From: Protopterus annectens
Lineage: Eukaryota; Chordata; Ceratodontiformes; Protopteridae
Assembly: GCF_019279795.1 (NCBI RefSeq)
Contig: NC_056749.1
Location: 576,699,549-576,763,548 of the forward strand
Direction: 5' to 3'
Length of the DNA: 64,000 nt
Both the position numbers and the translations under genes were made by a program. A model generated the notes under the pieces. That model was not told the origin of the DNA. It worked only from the letters and a program-made list of their open reading frames with translations, and did not search any database. Shown here one piece after another: positions 1 through 10,226 of this stretch (position 1 is the first letter of the stretch; each line of letters starts with the position of its first letter).

Positions 1-2226
1 CAAAACAGAAAGTTCCTAAATTGGCACCATTTTCGGCTTTGAGGCCTTAACCTCTGACCTCTGCACTAGTCTCAGGTTCAAAACAACCAGCTTCAGTGCA
101 GTCTACTTTAGCACCTATGACTACACCGACAATTATTACAACTTCGGCACCGACTCGCCTAACCCCCGGACCGGATATTCCCCCTCGGTGGATCCATTTA
201 TTGTCCAGCAGTATAGCTCCTTCTTTAGTGCCCCAGTTCACCTTCGGGGATGTCTATGCAGTCTTTCAAAATTGGATGTAGTGAGGCTTGTAGATCATCT
301 TTTGGCAGCCAGAGGAATATCTGCTCAATCCAAACCCTCCCACCTACTCGGAGCCATGAGATCTTATCCAAGGACTCCACAAAAGTTTCCTCCTTCGACC
401 TCCTTGCAGGTTTCGGAGCACTCGTCACAGATGCCAAGCCCAGTTCCAGCTTCTTCGGTACTGGTGGTAGATTTTACCATGATACCATAGCCTACCCTTT
501 GGCCTTTCTCTCACTGAGCCGGGCCTTCCTCGGAACTGAGACTGGTCTGTTGGCATAGTGTTCTGTGGCATGGCATGTCTGCCACTGTTCCGGTTGCCTT
601 GACAGAGCAGTCTCCTTCCGTAGCTCCATCCTTGGTGGCAGGTTCTTCGGAGGAGGCTGTGACCCTGGTTCTGAGGTTCTTTTTTGGTTCCGGCTCCTTC
701 CTGTCTATGAGAGGGGGTTCATATTACATTATTGAAAGATAACGTAATTGGTCAGAACTTCGAAATGGCCGCATTTCTAAACTTTTATTGTGGGGGGCCC
801 CACACCCCCTGCTAAATATATTTTGCAACTCCGAGATTGCACTACAGTGAGGAAAGGGCAAATATCCCAATCTTCACTGTATTGCGATCCCACAATGCAT
901 TCTTCGAAATGCGGCCATTTCAAAGTTCTGAGCATTCGATTAGGTTATCTTTCGATAATGTAATACGAACCTTTTGGGAGGACCTGCTTTCCAGGTGATG
1001 GAGAGGGCTCTGGCCTCTGCAGCCTTTCATTTGGTCCCCTCTGCGTTTGAGACCCATCATCTCCCTCAGCCACAGTTGACACAGCTCGCTACTCATGGAC
1101 CCAGGGCCTGGGAACCTAAAGATATCCTTCAACAAGGTTGCCCCTCTGCAGGATCCTCCTCAGATGCTCCTATTGAAGATGTTCCTTGGAAGATGTCGTG
1201 CAAGAGGAAGCATGTGGATTCCCCAGAGAAATCCTTGACCGAAGATGGGGACTATGATGAAGGGTAAGGGTCCCCATGATCACCCCCTGACTGTGTCTCC
1301 TTTGCAGACAGTTTGGAATCCTGAAACAGTGGGATGATTGTAAGTCCACCACCCCTTTTCCGAGGAGTCCATATTCTTGCAGACTTTCTGAGCCTGGCCC
1401 TCTACCTCCTGGGTGACCCGCCTGCAGATGAACTCGTAAAGCTCATCATTCAGCACGCATGGAATAGTCCTGATACCATTGAACCTATCCCCCAGAGGCT
1501 TGACAAAATTCTTTCACCCCCTGAGAATAACACTCACTGGTCCAAGGGCCTTCCAGTAGATGCTATGGTTTTGGTGGCGGCCACTAAAAAAGAGCTGGCT
1601 GAGAACACTACTGTCCATCCCCCAAACAGTGAGTCTCTGGTGATAGACTTGGGGAAGTGGGTGTATTCTTCATTGTCCTTTGCCATGTGGTCCCTGAATT
1701 ACCTGGCACATTTTACTCTGCTTCAGAGAGACCTGATTACTGAACTCTCAGAAACCCTGGCAGGAGCAGTGTTTGAGGTACATGGCAAAGTTGCCTCACA
1801 GCTTGCAACCCTGGAATCCATATCTAATTCCATGAGGTTGATTTCGTACTCAACCAAAGGGGAGGCTAGAGCAGTGGGCACAGGCATTGTTACAAGACTT
1901 TATGCCTAGATATGTGTCTGCCTTCGCAAACCATTTTAAGTCTTCCTTTCTTCTTAATGCCCCTGTAGAGGCCTAATCTTTCTTAGGCCCAAAGGTGGAA
2001 GACACTTTAGCCAGGTGTGAAAAGGACTGTAAGACCTTGTCTGCCATGGGAGTATGTTTTTCCACATCCCAATGATCCTATTCGAGGAATCCGAGGAGTG
2101 GAAAGATGTGGTACAAAAAAATCCTTATGTCCTTTCCGTGACACACGTGGCAAGTTTTCCTCCCAGGGTAGAGGGGGGAACTCAACTGGAAGATGCCCCT
2201 TCAGAGGCAGAGGGGGGTTCATGTAA
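1..2226 (+). pseudogene. gag-like gene remnant of DIRS copy A
   Basis: This is the structural-protein-like first gene of copy A, cut at the left by the window edge. The conserved central part lies at about 1334-1909 and contains KGLPVDAMVLVAATKKELAE and SLNYLAHFTLLQRDLI, which recur in copies B (11940-12150) and C (17000-17160). The end is rich in RGRGG (about 2190-2226), as in the other copies. The upstream third is Ser/Pro-rich. The foldback element at 716-971 sits inside it. It is a broken fossil. The DIRS gag assignment rests on position and on similarity between copies, not on a named domain. Confidence 0.7.
716..971. mobile_element. Foldback/MITE-like non-autonomous DNA element 1
   Basis: A 256-base element bounded by inverted repeats of about 60 bases. 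The left end starts GGTTCATATTACATTATTGA and the right end, read in reverse complement, starts GGTTCGTATTACATTATCGA. It contains no coding sequence. Inside is a second, imperfect inverted repeat around 830-895 and a GGGGGGCCCC core. It interrupts the gag-like gene of DIRS copy A, because flanking sequence on both sides matches copy B near 11370-11400. About 150 bases of its core recur at 30160-30300 in another element with different ends. A target duplication is not clear. Confidence 0.75.
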
Positions 2227-2389
2227 CCAGTGGTCCAGAGATTTTCTCTGGACAGTCATACCAGCATTCCTGAAGACAGGCCCAATTGCTTACCTCTGGA
2301 AGCAGTCGGGGGGGGGGGGGTCATTTTTCTCTGCATCACCTTGCCTAGCAAAAAACCTCAGACTCTTTGGTGCAGACAATAATTATTAG

Positions 2390-3640
2390 AGGTGATCTCA
2401 TTCTCTTCAACTTTTCCCCAAAGCCTTTAAGGTGCATTCCCAATGTGCCACCCAGTCAAAGGGAGTCAGCAGCTTTAGAAATCCAAAAGCTGCTTCAAAA
2501 AGGAGTCATCCAAACAATCCCTCCAGACCAAATAGAATCTGTTTTAACTCTAGGTTCGTTTTTGTGCCAAAGAAAACTGGGGACTGGAGGACAGTTGACC
2601 TCGGCATCCTAAAAAAATTCATCCAACAAGAGAAATTCTGGATGGTCACGGTACAGTCTATACTCCCCTTCATGGGCAAAAACGATTGGATGTGCCCTAT
2701 AGATCTTCAGTAGGGGTATTCTTCTTTCAGCTTTTCCCGGTTAGGGGTTGCCACAGCAGATCTGTCTGCTCATGATTGGCAGTGGAGTTTTATGGTGTCG
2801 AGTTGCCAGCCCGGCACCCAACCTTCCACAGAAGGCACGCACACCCACCTAGGGCCAATTTAGAGTGTCCAGTCCACCTACTTGTGGCATGTGGGAGGAA
2901 ATGAGAGCACTCAGAGGAAACCCACGCAACCACAGGGAGGACATGCAGACTCCGCACAGAAGGCACCCCAGCCGAGAATCGAACCGGAGGACCTCTTGCT
3001 GTGAGGCGGCAACGCTAACCGCTGCACCACCGTGGCCGCCCATCTTTAGTATGCGTATTACAACATAAAAATGGACAAGCATGACAGATTTCTCCTCTTT
3101 TGGCTGGGAGTGAATCACTACCAGTTCTGAGCACTGCCCTTTGGTCTCTCCCACAGCCCCCAGAGTGTTCACCAAATGCATGGCAGTGTTAACGGCTCAC
3201 TTGAGACTGCAAGGATTCTGGGTATTTCCATATCTAGACAGTTGGCTCCTCACCGCCGCAACCAAGCATCTACTAGTCTCAGTGTCTCTTGAAACTATGG
3301 ATAACGGTAAACAAGGACAAATGCAAATTAATCCCTTCAAAAAGAGTAGAGTTTATAGGGGCAGCAATCGATACCCAATCTTGCCTAGTTTCCTTCCCTC
3401 TTCACAGGATACAGAGACTCAGATCACGAGTGATAATCAGTCAGGACAAAGTGACAGTTCGAATAGTCCTTCCACTACGAGGATCCATGGCAGCGTCTGT
3501 GATGATGGTACCACTGGCAAGACTGCATATGAGGCATCTTCAGTGGCTTTGCTAACACAGTGGTCCCTTTTGAGTCTCCCCATGACATTTCAGATTAGGA
3601 TAACAAATCGCTGCAAACAAGACTTACATTGGTGGATGAA
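2390..3640 (+). pseudogene. Reverse transcriptase remnant of DIRS copy A
   Basis: This is reverse transcriptase of the DIRS type. Visible pieces are a thumb-side start with SQRESAALEIQKLLQKGVI (about 2450-2520), then APRVFTKCMAVLTAHLRLQG followed by FPYLDSWLLTAA (about 3155-3270, the catalytic YLDD region). It matches copy B at 12840-13740 along its length. The SINE at 2711-3041 lies within it. It is a broken fossil. Confidence 0.8.
2711..3041 (-). mobile_element. tRNA-derived SINE (DANA/V-SINE-like)
   Basis: Read on the minus strand the element begins with a tRNA-like head carrying RNA polymerase III promoter boxes: an A box at 3013-3029 (TGGTGCAGCGGTTAGCG) and a B box at 2974-2985 (GGTTCGATTCTC). 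A conserved body follows (TGCGTGGGTTTCCTCTGAG) and then a 3' tail ending in ...AGCTGAAAGAAGAATACCCC. The layout resembles fish DANA/V-SINE families from memory. A short target duplication flanks it (ATCTTCAG at 2703-2710, ATCTTTAG at 3042-3049). It is inserted in the reverse transcriptase of DIRS copy A. It is not a tRNA gene: the head is diverged and fused to the body. Confidence 0.8.
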
Positions 3641-3689
3641 GCCATAAGAGAACCTATGGAGTCTACCTTTCTATCCTTCTCAGCCCAAA

Positions 3690-4460
3690 GCCATAGTGAC
3701 CATGGATGCCTCCCTGATAGGGTGGGGGAGCACTCCCAGGGAAAGACTGTCCAAGACACTTGCTCATCCACATAGGCCAAGCTGCAGATCAGTGTTCTAG
3801 AACTGAGGGCGGTGCTTCTAATGTTGCATTTCTATCTGCTCTCCCTTCAGGAGTAATCGCCATCCAGTCCGAAAACATGTCAGTAGTCTGGGTACATCAA
3901 CAAACAAGGCTGTACAAAGTCCTACCTGTTGTGTCAAGAGGTCTTGAGAATTTGGCAATGGGCAATTGCTTCTGACCGCTTTCTGATAGCAATGCTCATT
4001 CCTGGGAACTCCGTGATTGCAAACAAGTTGAGTAAATGCATTCTTCTGTATCACGAGTTGTCCCTCAATTCTGTATTAGTGATGAAGATTTTCAGTCACT
4101 GGGGCCAGCCTTGCTGCGATCTATTCGCATCCTCCTCAAACTACAAATGCAGCAGCTACTTTGCCCTAATCCCCCTGAAGGGGGTGTCCACAAGGGATGC
4201 TCTTGTAGACACTTGGCCCACAGGATTTCTTTATGCATACCAACCAATACCACTGATTCCCCAATTTTTGTTTAAAAAGCAGAGTGATTCTCATTATTGG
4301 CCACGACAAATTTGGTTCACCTTCCTTTGGCCTTGCCTACTACAGCAACCTTGGATTCTGGATCCAACTCTGGAACTACTGTCACATCCACAGGGGTTGA
4401 CGCATCCAAATTTATCAAACCTCAAGCTGACAGCTTGGTTCCTCCACTTCTGGTGATTGC
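3690..4460 (+). pseudogene. RNase H and following conserved region of DIRS copy A
   Basis: RNase H-like start VTMDASLIGWGS (about 3700) is followed by the region conserved in all copies here: WGQPCCDLFASSSNYKCSSY (about 4098) and PRQIWFTFLWP (about 4305). DIRS elements are reported to have a methyltransferase-like domain between RNase H and the recombinase. This region sits in that place, but I cannot prove the fold. It is a broken fossil. Confidence 0.65.
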
Positions 4461-4469
4461 TAGGTAGAA

Positions 4470-4804
4470 CTTGTCCTCCCCTATCCGCAACATCCTCCTG
4501 GCTCCGACAGACCCTCTACCAGGAAGCTTTACCTCAGCAAATGGAAGAGATTGATTGTGGTCTCACGAAAAACAGATAAATCCCTTCTCTGCACTATCAA
4601 TGGTTTTAGATTACCTATCTAATCTCCTTCAATCGGGAGCTGCAGCTTCTTCAATTAGAGTACATGTCACTGCAATTTCTAACTTCCATAATGGTTTTGA
4701 AGACTCATCCTTAATCTGTCTCTGTAAAACCTATTTGAACGGAGTTTTACATGAGACCCCCCCCCTTCAAACAACCCCTTGAGCCATGGAATTTGAAATT
4801 GGTT
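4470..4804 (+). pseudogene. Tyrosine recombinase of DIRS copy A, first segment
   Basis: This is the N-terminal part of the DIRS tyrosine recombinase. VLDYLSNLLQSGAAASSIRV (about 4602-4660) and the following helix-rich stretch match the core-binding part in copy B (VSIILDYLADLFQSGLSAST, about 14735) and copy D. The gene is cut by the LINE at 4805 and continues at 9407 and again at 21819. Confidence 0.75.
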
Positions 4805-4945
4805 TTATAGGTTCATAGGTAGATACTAGGCTATCTGCCCTAGAGCATTTATAAGCCTAGCCCGAGTGTATTTGGCTTTCGCCTCCCTATTAGATTAGCC
4901 TACTGTGCCTCTGTATAGTAGGTCACAGAAGGTAGCCCTTTAAGA

Positions 4946-6340
4946 TTAGTTTAATGTGCCTCTGTCGAGCAGGGACACAGAAGAGATCCCTGGGGTGAAT
5001 TTGCGATTTCCCATCCACACGTCCAGATTTCGCTTGAAGGGGGTCAGCGAGGGGCTATGTCTAACATGAATTGGTATTTTATTCCAGTGTGAGAGGAGCC
5101 TCTGGGAAATTAATCTGTCCCTCCAGCATGTCCTATTTATTTTTGTGCTGAGGTTTAAGTCCCTGGAGCGTGTAGCTCTAAGGGATTTGGATTTTTTGAG
5201 GTGGAGCATGTCCATTAATTCTGGGTTAGACATGGCTTTGTACGTCAGGCATAGATCGCCTCTGAGTAGAGCTAGAGTTTCTTTAGTTTAGCTGCATAGG
5301 ACATCTGTTTGTAGCCCATGATCCTCTTGGTGAGGTACTTTTGGGTTCTCTCCAGTTGCAGGTGTCGTGTAAGGTACATCCCAAAAGAGGCATTGTATTC
5401 AATTATGGGCCTGATGAGTAGAGGGGCACAATGACCTCTCTTGATCTAGATGTGAATCCTTTTGTGATAAGGTGGGCTATATAGAAGGTCTTTCTAACCA
5501 CTTTGGCAACGTGATTATCAAAGGAGAGATTACTATCTATGTTGGTTCCCAAATCTCTAATTACTTCTTCTGTACTTAATGGATTACCACCTATGTGGTA
5601 GTTTGTGGCACTTTGTTTTTCCCAAAGGGGATGACTATGCACTTTTTAGCATTTAGCTTGAGGCCGTGGTTCTGGCACCAAGCATCCGTCTCTGTGAGAC
5701 CCTTTTGGAGGATGCTTGTGTCAGCTGGAGAGTCGATTATGGCTTCCAGTTTGCAGTCATCTGCGAACTTAGTCAGCCATAGTCCCTCCTGTGTTAACCT
5801 GAACCTCAGAGAAGTATATACCGAATAAGAGAGGTCCCAGAACTGAACCTTGTGGGACACCACTTGTAAATGGTTTGGATTCGGACGTGGCACCTGCGAT
5901 TCTGACCATGTGGGTTCTATCCCTGAGCCAGTTTGCAACCCATCTTGTGATATAGGGGTTGATATTTAAGCTGGTAAGCTTATTTATGATGCCCGAGTGG
6001 GGTATTGTGTCGAAGGCTTTTGCGAGGTCCAGGTAGGCTGTATGGAATACCTTGCCCTCATGTATGGCTTTGGTGACTGTTTCAAAGAAATCAACTAGGT
6101 TTAAGAGGCAAGATCTGCCCTTAAAACCGAATTGGGTAGGGTCCAGTGTCTGGAGGCTCCCAATGTCTTTGAGTTCCATAATAATACGCTCCATAGTTTT
6201 ACAGACCAGACTAGTCAGGCTTATGGGGCGATAGTTCCCAGGGTCCGTTGTCACGCCACCTTTGTGGAGTGGGACCACTGTAGCTGTACGCCATTCTTTG
6301 GGTACATATCCTGTAGTAAGGTTAAGTTTGAACAGTGACT
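4946..6340 (-). pseudogene. LINE 1 ORF2, reverse transcriptase and C-terminal domain
   Basis: Reverse transcriptase of the CR1 clade. On the minus strand 6278-5769 holds NYRPISLTSLVCKTMERI, then AYLDLAKAFDTIPHSGI (motif A with its catalytic Asp) and SGVPQGSVLGPLLF (motif B). 5938-5591 holds the catalytic box as FADDCKLEAII in another frame, so a frameshift lies near 5770-5900. 5642-5403 and 5233-4946 carry the C-terminal domain with NPELMDMLHLKKSKSLRATR, whose counterpart in LINE 3 is at 46656-46396. It would prime reverse transcription on nicked target DNA, but several frameshifts and stops make it inactive. Confidence 0.85.
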
Positions 6341-7700
6341 TAATGTGAGGGTTCAGTTCTTCTTGGAGCTTGTGTAAGACACAGCCTGGGACACCAATAG
6401 ATGCTGTTTTTTGCTTTTGGAGAGGGCAGCTTTCATCTGTGCATCTGTGATGTCAGGGAGGGTACATTCAGGTGGGATAGGCATTTGCTCCTTTGAGTGG
6501 GAAGGGGGGGGTGTTAGCACTAAATCTGTCTGCCAGGATGTTGGCTATGTCTGTAGGTTTGGTATATTTTGTACAGTTATGCAACAATTCAGAGCATATC
6601 TGGGAGTTTCTACCCATATTCCTGACATAACTAAAGAAGGCCTTGTGATTATCTTTAGTGTCTAGGGCAATTTTTCTTTCGAAACTGGCCTTTGATGATT
6701 TTATGAGGGATCATAGTTTCTTGCTAATACTGATAAGAGATGCCTTCCCTTTTTAGGATTTTGCTCTGTCATGTAGCTTCCTCCTTCGGTTGTATAGCTT
6801 ATTTATGGCCAGGGTCCACCAGACAGGTCTCCTGTTTTTGGAGGAGTGAGTCTTGGTTTTATTTGGGATGGCACGATCTATGCATTCCTGCAGGTGCTCA
6901 TAGAATGCAATTGTAAAGGATTCTGCGGATTGGGCTGTATTATCCTCTGGCGCGGGGGCTTTATTCCACCTCAGTCTTGAAGTGTGAAGTTAGCTTTTGA
7001 GAAATTCTGTACAGTGATTTCCTTGGCTGGGGGTGGAGACGGGATATGGATGTCCAGGGAGATTAGTTTATGGTCTGATCTTACCAATGAGGGGTTTACC
7101 TCTGGTGTGGACCATAGTCCCCATGTTGATGACCAGGTCCAATATGTTCCCTCTTGTGGGAGTGGTGACCAGTTGTTCCATCGCGTTAGTTTATAAATTC
7201 AAGGAACAGTTGGGTGAGGGTGTTTGGGCTTGAGTAGTTTTCCCAGTCAATGTTTGGGTAGTTGAAGTCACCCAATAAGTGTTTGGAGGGACCTTCATAT
7301 TCTCCAGTGTTCTCACGAATGCCAAGTGGGGTTCCTGTGAAAGGGAGGGTGATCTGTAGCAGGCTACAAAGTGAAAGGCAGTTTTGCCCATTTTTAGTTT
7401 CACATGGATGGTTTCCGATGCTTCGTGCAATGCCACTAACCTGGAGGTGTAGGTATCTTTGATGAATATAGATACTCCCCCTCCTTTTGTGCTTCAGTCT
7501 GAGTTTTGAGGCCGAAAAGCATGGTGTGAGTTATAACCTGGTAGTGCTGGGGTGCTCTCAGGAGCCTTGAACCAGGTTTCTGTTACTGCACAGACATTTT
7601 TATTTTCTCCATACTGAGGAGAGCCTCGAGTGTGTGCATCTTGAGGTTTAGACGTCTGGCATTGAGTTAGCATTACCTTTAGTTTTTTTATCCTTGGGTT
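6341..7700 (-). pseudogene. LINE 1 ORF2, endonuclease part and linker
   Basis: This corresponds to the apurinic/apyrimidinic-type endonuclease domain of CR1 ORF2 and the linker before the reverse transcriptase. The stretch at 7436-7191 reads ETIHVKLKMGKTAFHFVACY followed by RSPS, the same block as in LINE 3 at 53430-53290, where the N-terminal part is better preserved. Sequence around 6800-7150 aligns with LINE 3 at 52745-53113. It is broken by frameshifts. It overlaps or abuts ORF1 at about 7700, as in LINE 3. Confidence 0.7.
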
Positions 7701-7702
7701 GT

Positions 7703-8609
7703 CTATGGAGGTGGGTTTGTCCTTTGAGCTTTGCCTAAAAAAGGCACTATGGGGGTGGCAAGAGCCTTGGCCAGTATACGAAAGCCTAAGGGTGACAGGT
7801 GCAAGCCGTCCCTAGCGAAGCAACGTGGCTTGTCGAGCATGTCATCCCAGGCTGACAGACACTGCATCCCCTTTGAATGACACCAATACTTTAGCCAATT
7901 GTTGAAACTTATCATTTTGTCTTTATACTGTGGTATCATTCTTGGTGAGGGGAAGATGCTACTCAAGGTCAGGGTCGTACCAGCCTGTGCTACATAAGAG
8001 AGCTCCTCTATGTCTCTCTTCATGTAGTCCAGGGAGGTACGTCTCAGGTCATTCACACCAGCATGGACAATGATGGAGTCATATTTGTACTTGCTTTGGA
8101 GTGACTTGAGTGCTTGCGTTATGTGGTGGATCCCGGCACCCGACAGGCAGCTTAGTGACCTTCTTGTTCAGTCTGGTGAGCGGGACGTCAGTGTGCCGGA
8201 CAATAGTGTCCCCTATAACGAGTGTATTTGGTGTGTTTAGCCTTAAGGGCTGTGAGGCACACTGACTTTGTGAGATATGTGGGTATTGTTGAGGGGTGGC
8301 TGTTGCTTGGATATCTGCTTTGGAGGTCTTTGCTGCTTAGGCAGATTTTTATTTAGAGCCTCAGAGTATGTTTTTGTGTGTTTATGTTGGGTATGCAGAT
8401 GCAATAGGTCTATGTGAGACTGGATTTGTTGTGCGAGTGATTACCTTTTCCTCCTGACTGACTCTGCCAGTCTTGGGTTGAGAGAGCTCTTCCTCCAGTT
8501 TGGCTATGTAACTGCATCTCTCACATATATTAGAGTTTGTTGGAAGGAGGAGAGGGTTGTCTGTGTACATAAGGCAATTGTAACATTGCCTCAAAATTCC
8601 CAGATTCAC
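7703..8609 (-). pseudogene. LINE 1 ORF1, Cys-rich domain plus SGNH esterase
   Basis: The N-terminal piece (8609-8382) has CYNCLMYTDNPLLLPTNS followed by NICERC, a paired Cys-x2-Cys arrangement that could bind zinc, then a Glu-rich helix. The C-terminal piece (8056-7703) has VNDLRRTSLDYMKRDIEEL and ARDGLHLSPLGFRILAKAL, which match the GxND block and the Asp-x2-His block of SGNH/GDSL esterases. A GDTIVRHTDVP stretch near 8200 is the nucleophile block with Thr in place of the usual Ser. CR1 ORF1 proteins are known to pair a zinc domain with an esterase. The frame is broken between the pieces. Confidence 0.8.
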
Positions 8610-9406
8610 CAGCTGGACTGGAAAGTAACCCTGAAACTGACCCTTGGATATACCAGATTAGTATAGGGAACTGGTTTTTCACTGATCAGATTAGTAAAGG
8701 GAACTGATTTTACACTTGATCAGGAAGGACCAATTGGGAGCCTAGTACTTATGAGAAGTCTAGGAGGGTGTAGTGCTTTAGTTAGTGTTTCCTTATAAGA
8801 ACTGAGCAAGTGCAGGGCTTTAGAAAGAGACTAGAGTGCTTACTTTGAGAGTTAGAGCAGTTCTAAGGGAAAAAATGAAGAGCAGACTTTGTGGAGCCTG
8901 GAACAGTTTAAACCTGTTTAGGCGGTGCTGCCCGATACTGCTCAGTGCGCAAAAAGAGAGTTGTAGGGTTTTGAGGGAGAGATCAAGGAGTTTAGAACTG
9001 ACCCAAAATGGCCAATAAAACTACAGCTTCTAGGCAGTAACCACTCCTACAGGGACAGGCAGGCTGTTCAGTTTTGACCACTACCACTGGTGAACACAGA
9101 GACTTCCCTTTAGCCCAAGCAAGCACTGGCCTTCTAGAAACTTACAGTTCAGAACAGCAAATCTGTAACTGAACTTTCTTAAATTTCAGAAAGTGGGGAA
9201 AAAAGCAAGATTTTTTTTGTTTTTTTTCTTTTTTTGTTTTAGTTTAGAGGTAGCAGAGATACACAAGTAGCAGAATATTCACAACAGTGCAATAAATGAC
9301 CCCATACTTGAGTGCTAGGCCAAAGTCAGGTAAAATGCAGTTTTAGAGAAAAAAACGATTTTAAATTAAGTGCAACACAGGAAATGCAGTAAACAGGCTC
9401 TAGATG
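8610..9406 (-). other. LINE 1 5' UTR
   Basis: About 800 bases upstream of ORF1 on the minus strand with no coding content. It contains T-rich runs near 9210-9240. Blocks such as ACCACTCCTACAGGGA (9045) and GCAAATCTGTAACTGAACT recur in the 5' UTR of LINE 3, but here they are not in tandem array. It presumably holds the internal promoter, although no specific box is recognisable. Confidence 0.6.
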
Positions 9407-9797
9407 TGTTTACAAGCCTTGACTCATCGTCCTTATGAATCTGCTGGCAATTGTGACCTAAAATTTTTATCCTGGAAAACCTTATTCCTAGTGGCCATTA
9501 CTTCGAGAATTTCTGAGTTACAGGCATTATCTATTAAATGTCCCTACACGATCTTCCATAAGGACAAGGAGCATCACTACGGACTAATCCCTCCTTTTTT
9601 TACCTAAGGTTCTCTCTAATTTGACAATTAAATGATTGATCTTTCAGTCTTCTTTCCAAATTTCTCAAAGGAGAGTATACATTATATTTGCTTGATGTGC
9701 ACAGACAACTCCATTTTTATCTTGACAGATCTAAATCCATACGAAAGTTTGACCAGTTATTCATATCTTACTCTGAGCCCAAAACTGGGAAAACCAG
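9407..9797 (+). pseudogene. Tyrosine recombinase of DIRS copy A, middle segment
   Basis: This continues the recombinase after the LINE. DLKFLSWKTLFLVAITSRIS then ELQAL (9440-9530) is the start of the catalytic domain including the first catalytic Arg region, followed by LDVHRQLHFYLDRSKSIRKF (about 9690-9750). DIRS copy B starts at 9798 inside this gene. Confidence 0.8.
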
Positions 9798-9965
9798 ATC
9801 TGATGATGTTAATCCTCGTTCATTCTTTACGTATGGGTATCTGTTCCGAGCTCGGAACAGAGCCGGCCATTTTCCGAGCTCGCGTCAGCTTCAAACTCTC
9901 GAGCTAAACTCTTACCCCACAATTCCCCTCTCCCTGTTACCTCAGATTTCGTTTGCCGCATTGCC
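9798..9965 (+). repeat. Left inverted terminal repeat of DIRS copy B
   Basis: Matches the reverse complement of 21640-21818 over most of its length. It contains a perfect 16-base palindrome GTTCCGAGCTCGGAAC at 9843-9858, repeated in the right repeat at 21732-21747. The first 30 bases are complementary to the first half of the ICR at 21446-21475. Confidence 0.88.
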
Positions 9966-10226
9966 ATCCGGTCATGTCAAGCTACTTCTCTTGAGCTAAG
10001 TACAGTCAATTGTTTAATTGCTTTACAAATTACTTTTCTGTCTGAAAAGTTAATATTTTATGGTCTCTTGCCCTATCGCATCTAGCATTCATAATTTCAG
10101 TTTTCTTCTCTGTCCTTTACTTACCCTTTTTACCGCAAGGTAATTTCTCCTTACCATCGTTGGTAATCCCTTTCTTTTCTTTTTCATACCTTCGGGTACT
10201 CTCTTGTACCATTGTTGGTACTTTTC

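Larger units (their letters stand above)
4805..9406 (-). mobile_element. CR1-type LINE 1, nearly full length, inserted in DIRS copy A
   Basis: A 4.6 kb non-LTR retrotransposon on the minus strand, with 3' end at 4805 and 5' end near 9406. In transcription order it has a 5' UTR, ORF1 with a Cys-rich N-terminus and an SGNH-esterase C-terminus, ORF2 with endonuclease and reverse transcriptase, and a 3' end ...CTATGAACCTATAAAA without poly(A). The same 3' end occurs at 46233 in LINE 3. The insertion splits the tyrosine recombinase of copy A, whose reading resumes at about 9407. A short repeat (GTTTA-like) at both junctions may be the target duplication. Both ORFs are broken. Confidence 0.85.

Noticed and set aside
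2310-2318. G-run as a G-quadruplex or regulatory site
   Set aside because: A single mononucleotide run in a decayed element; no second G-tract arrangement.
2971-3041. tRNA gene on the minus strand
   Set aside because: A and B boxes are present, but the cloverleaf is degraded and continues into a SINE body with a target duplication.
2849-3181. Open frame on the minus strand rich in Ser/Gly, possible small gene
   Set aside because: It lies across the SINE and its DIRS flanks; the frame has no family and is explained by the tRNA-derived element.
9632-9999. Two overlapping plus-strand open frames as a small host gene
   Set aside because: They run from the recombinase of DIRS copy A into the terminal repeat of copy B and so are a junction artefact.
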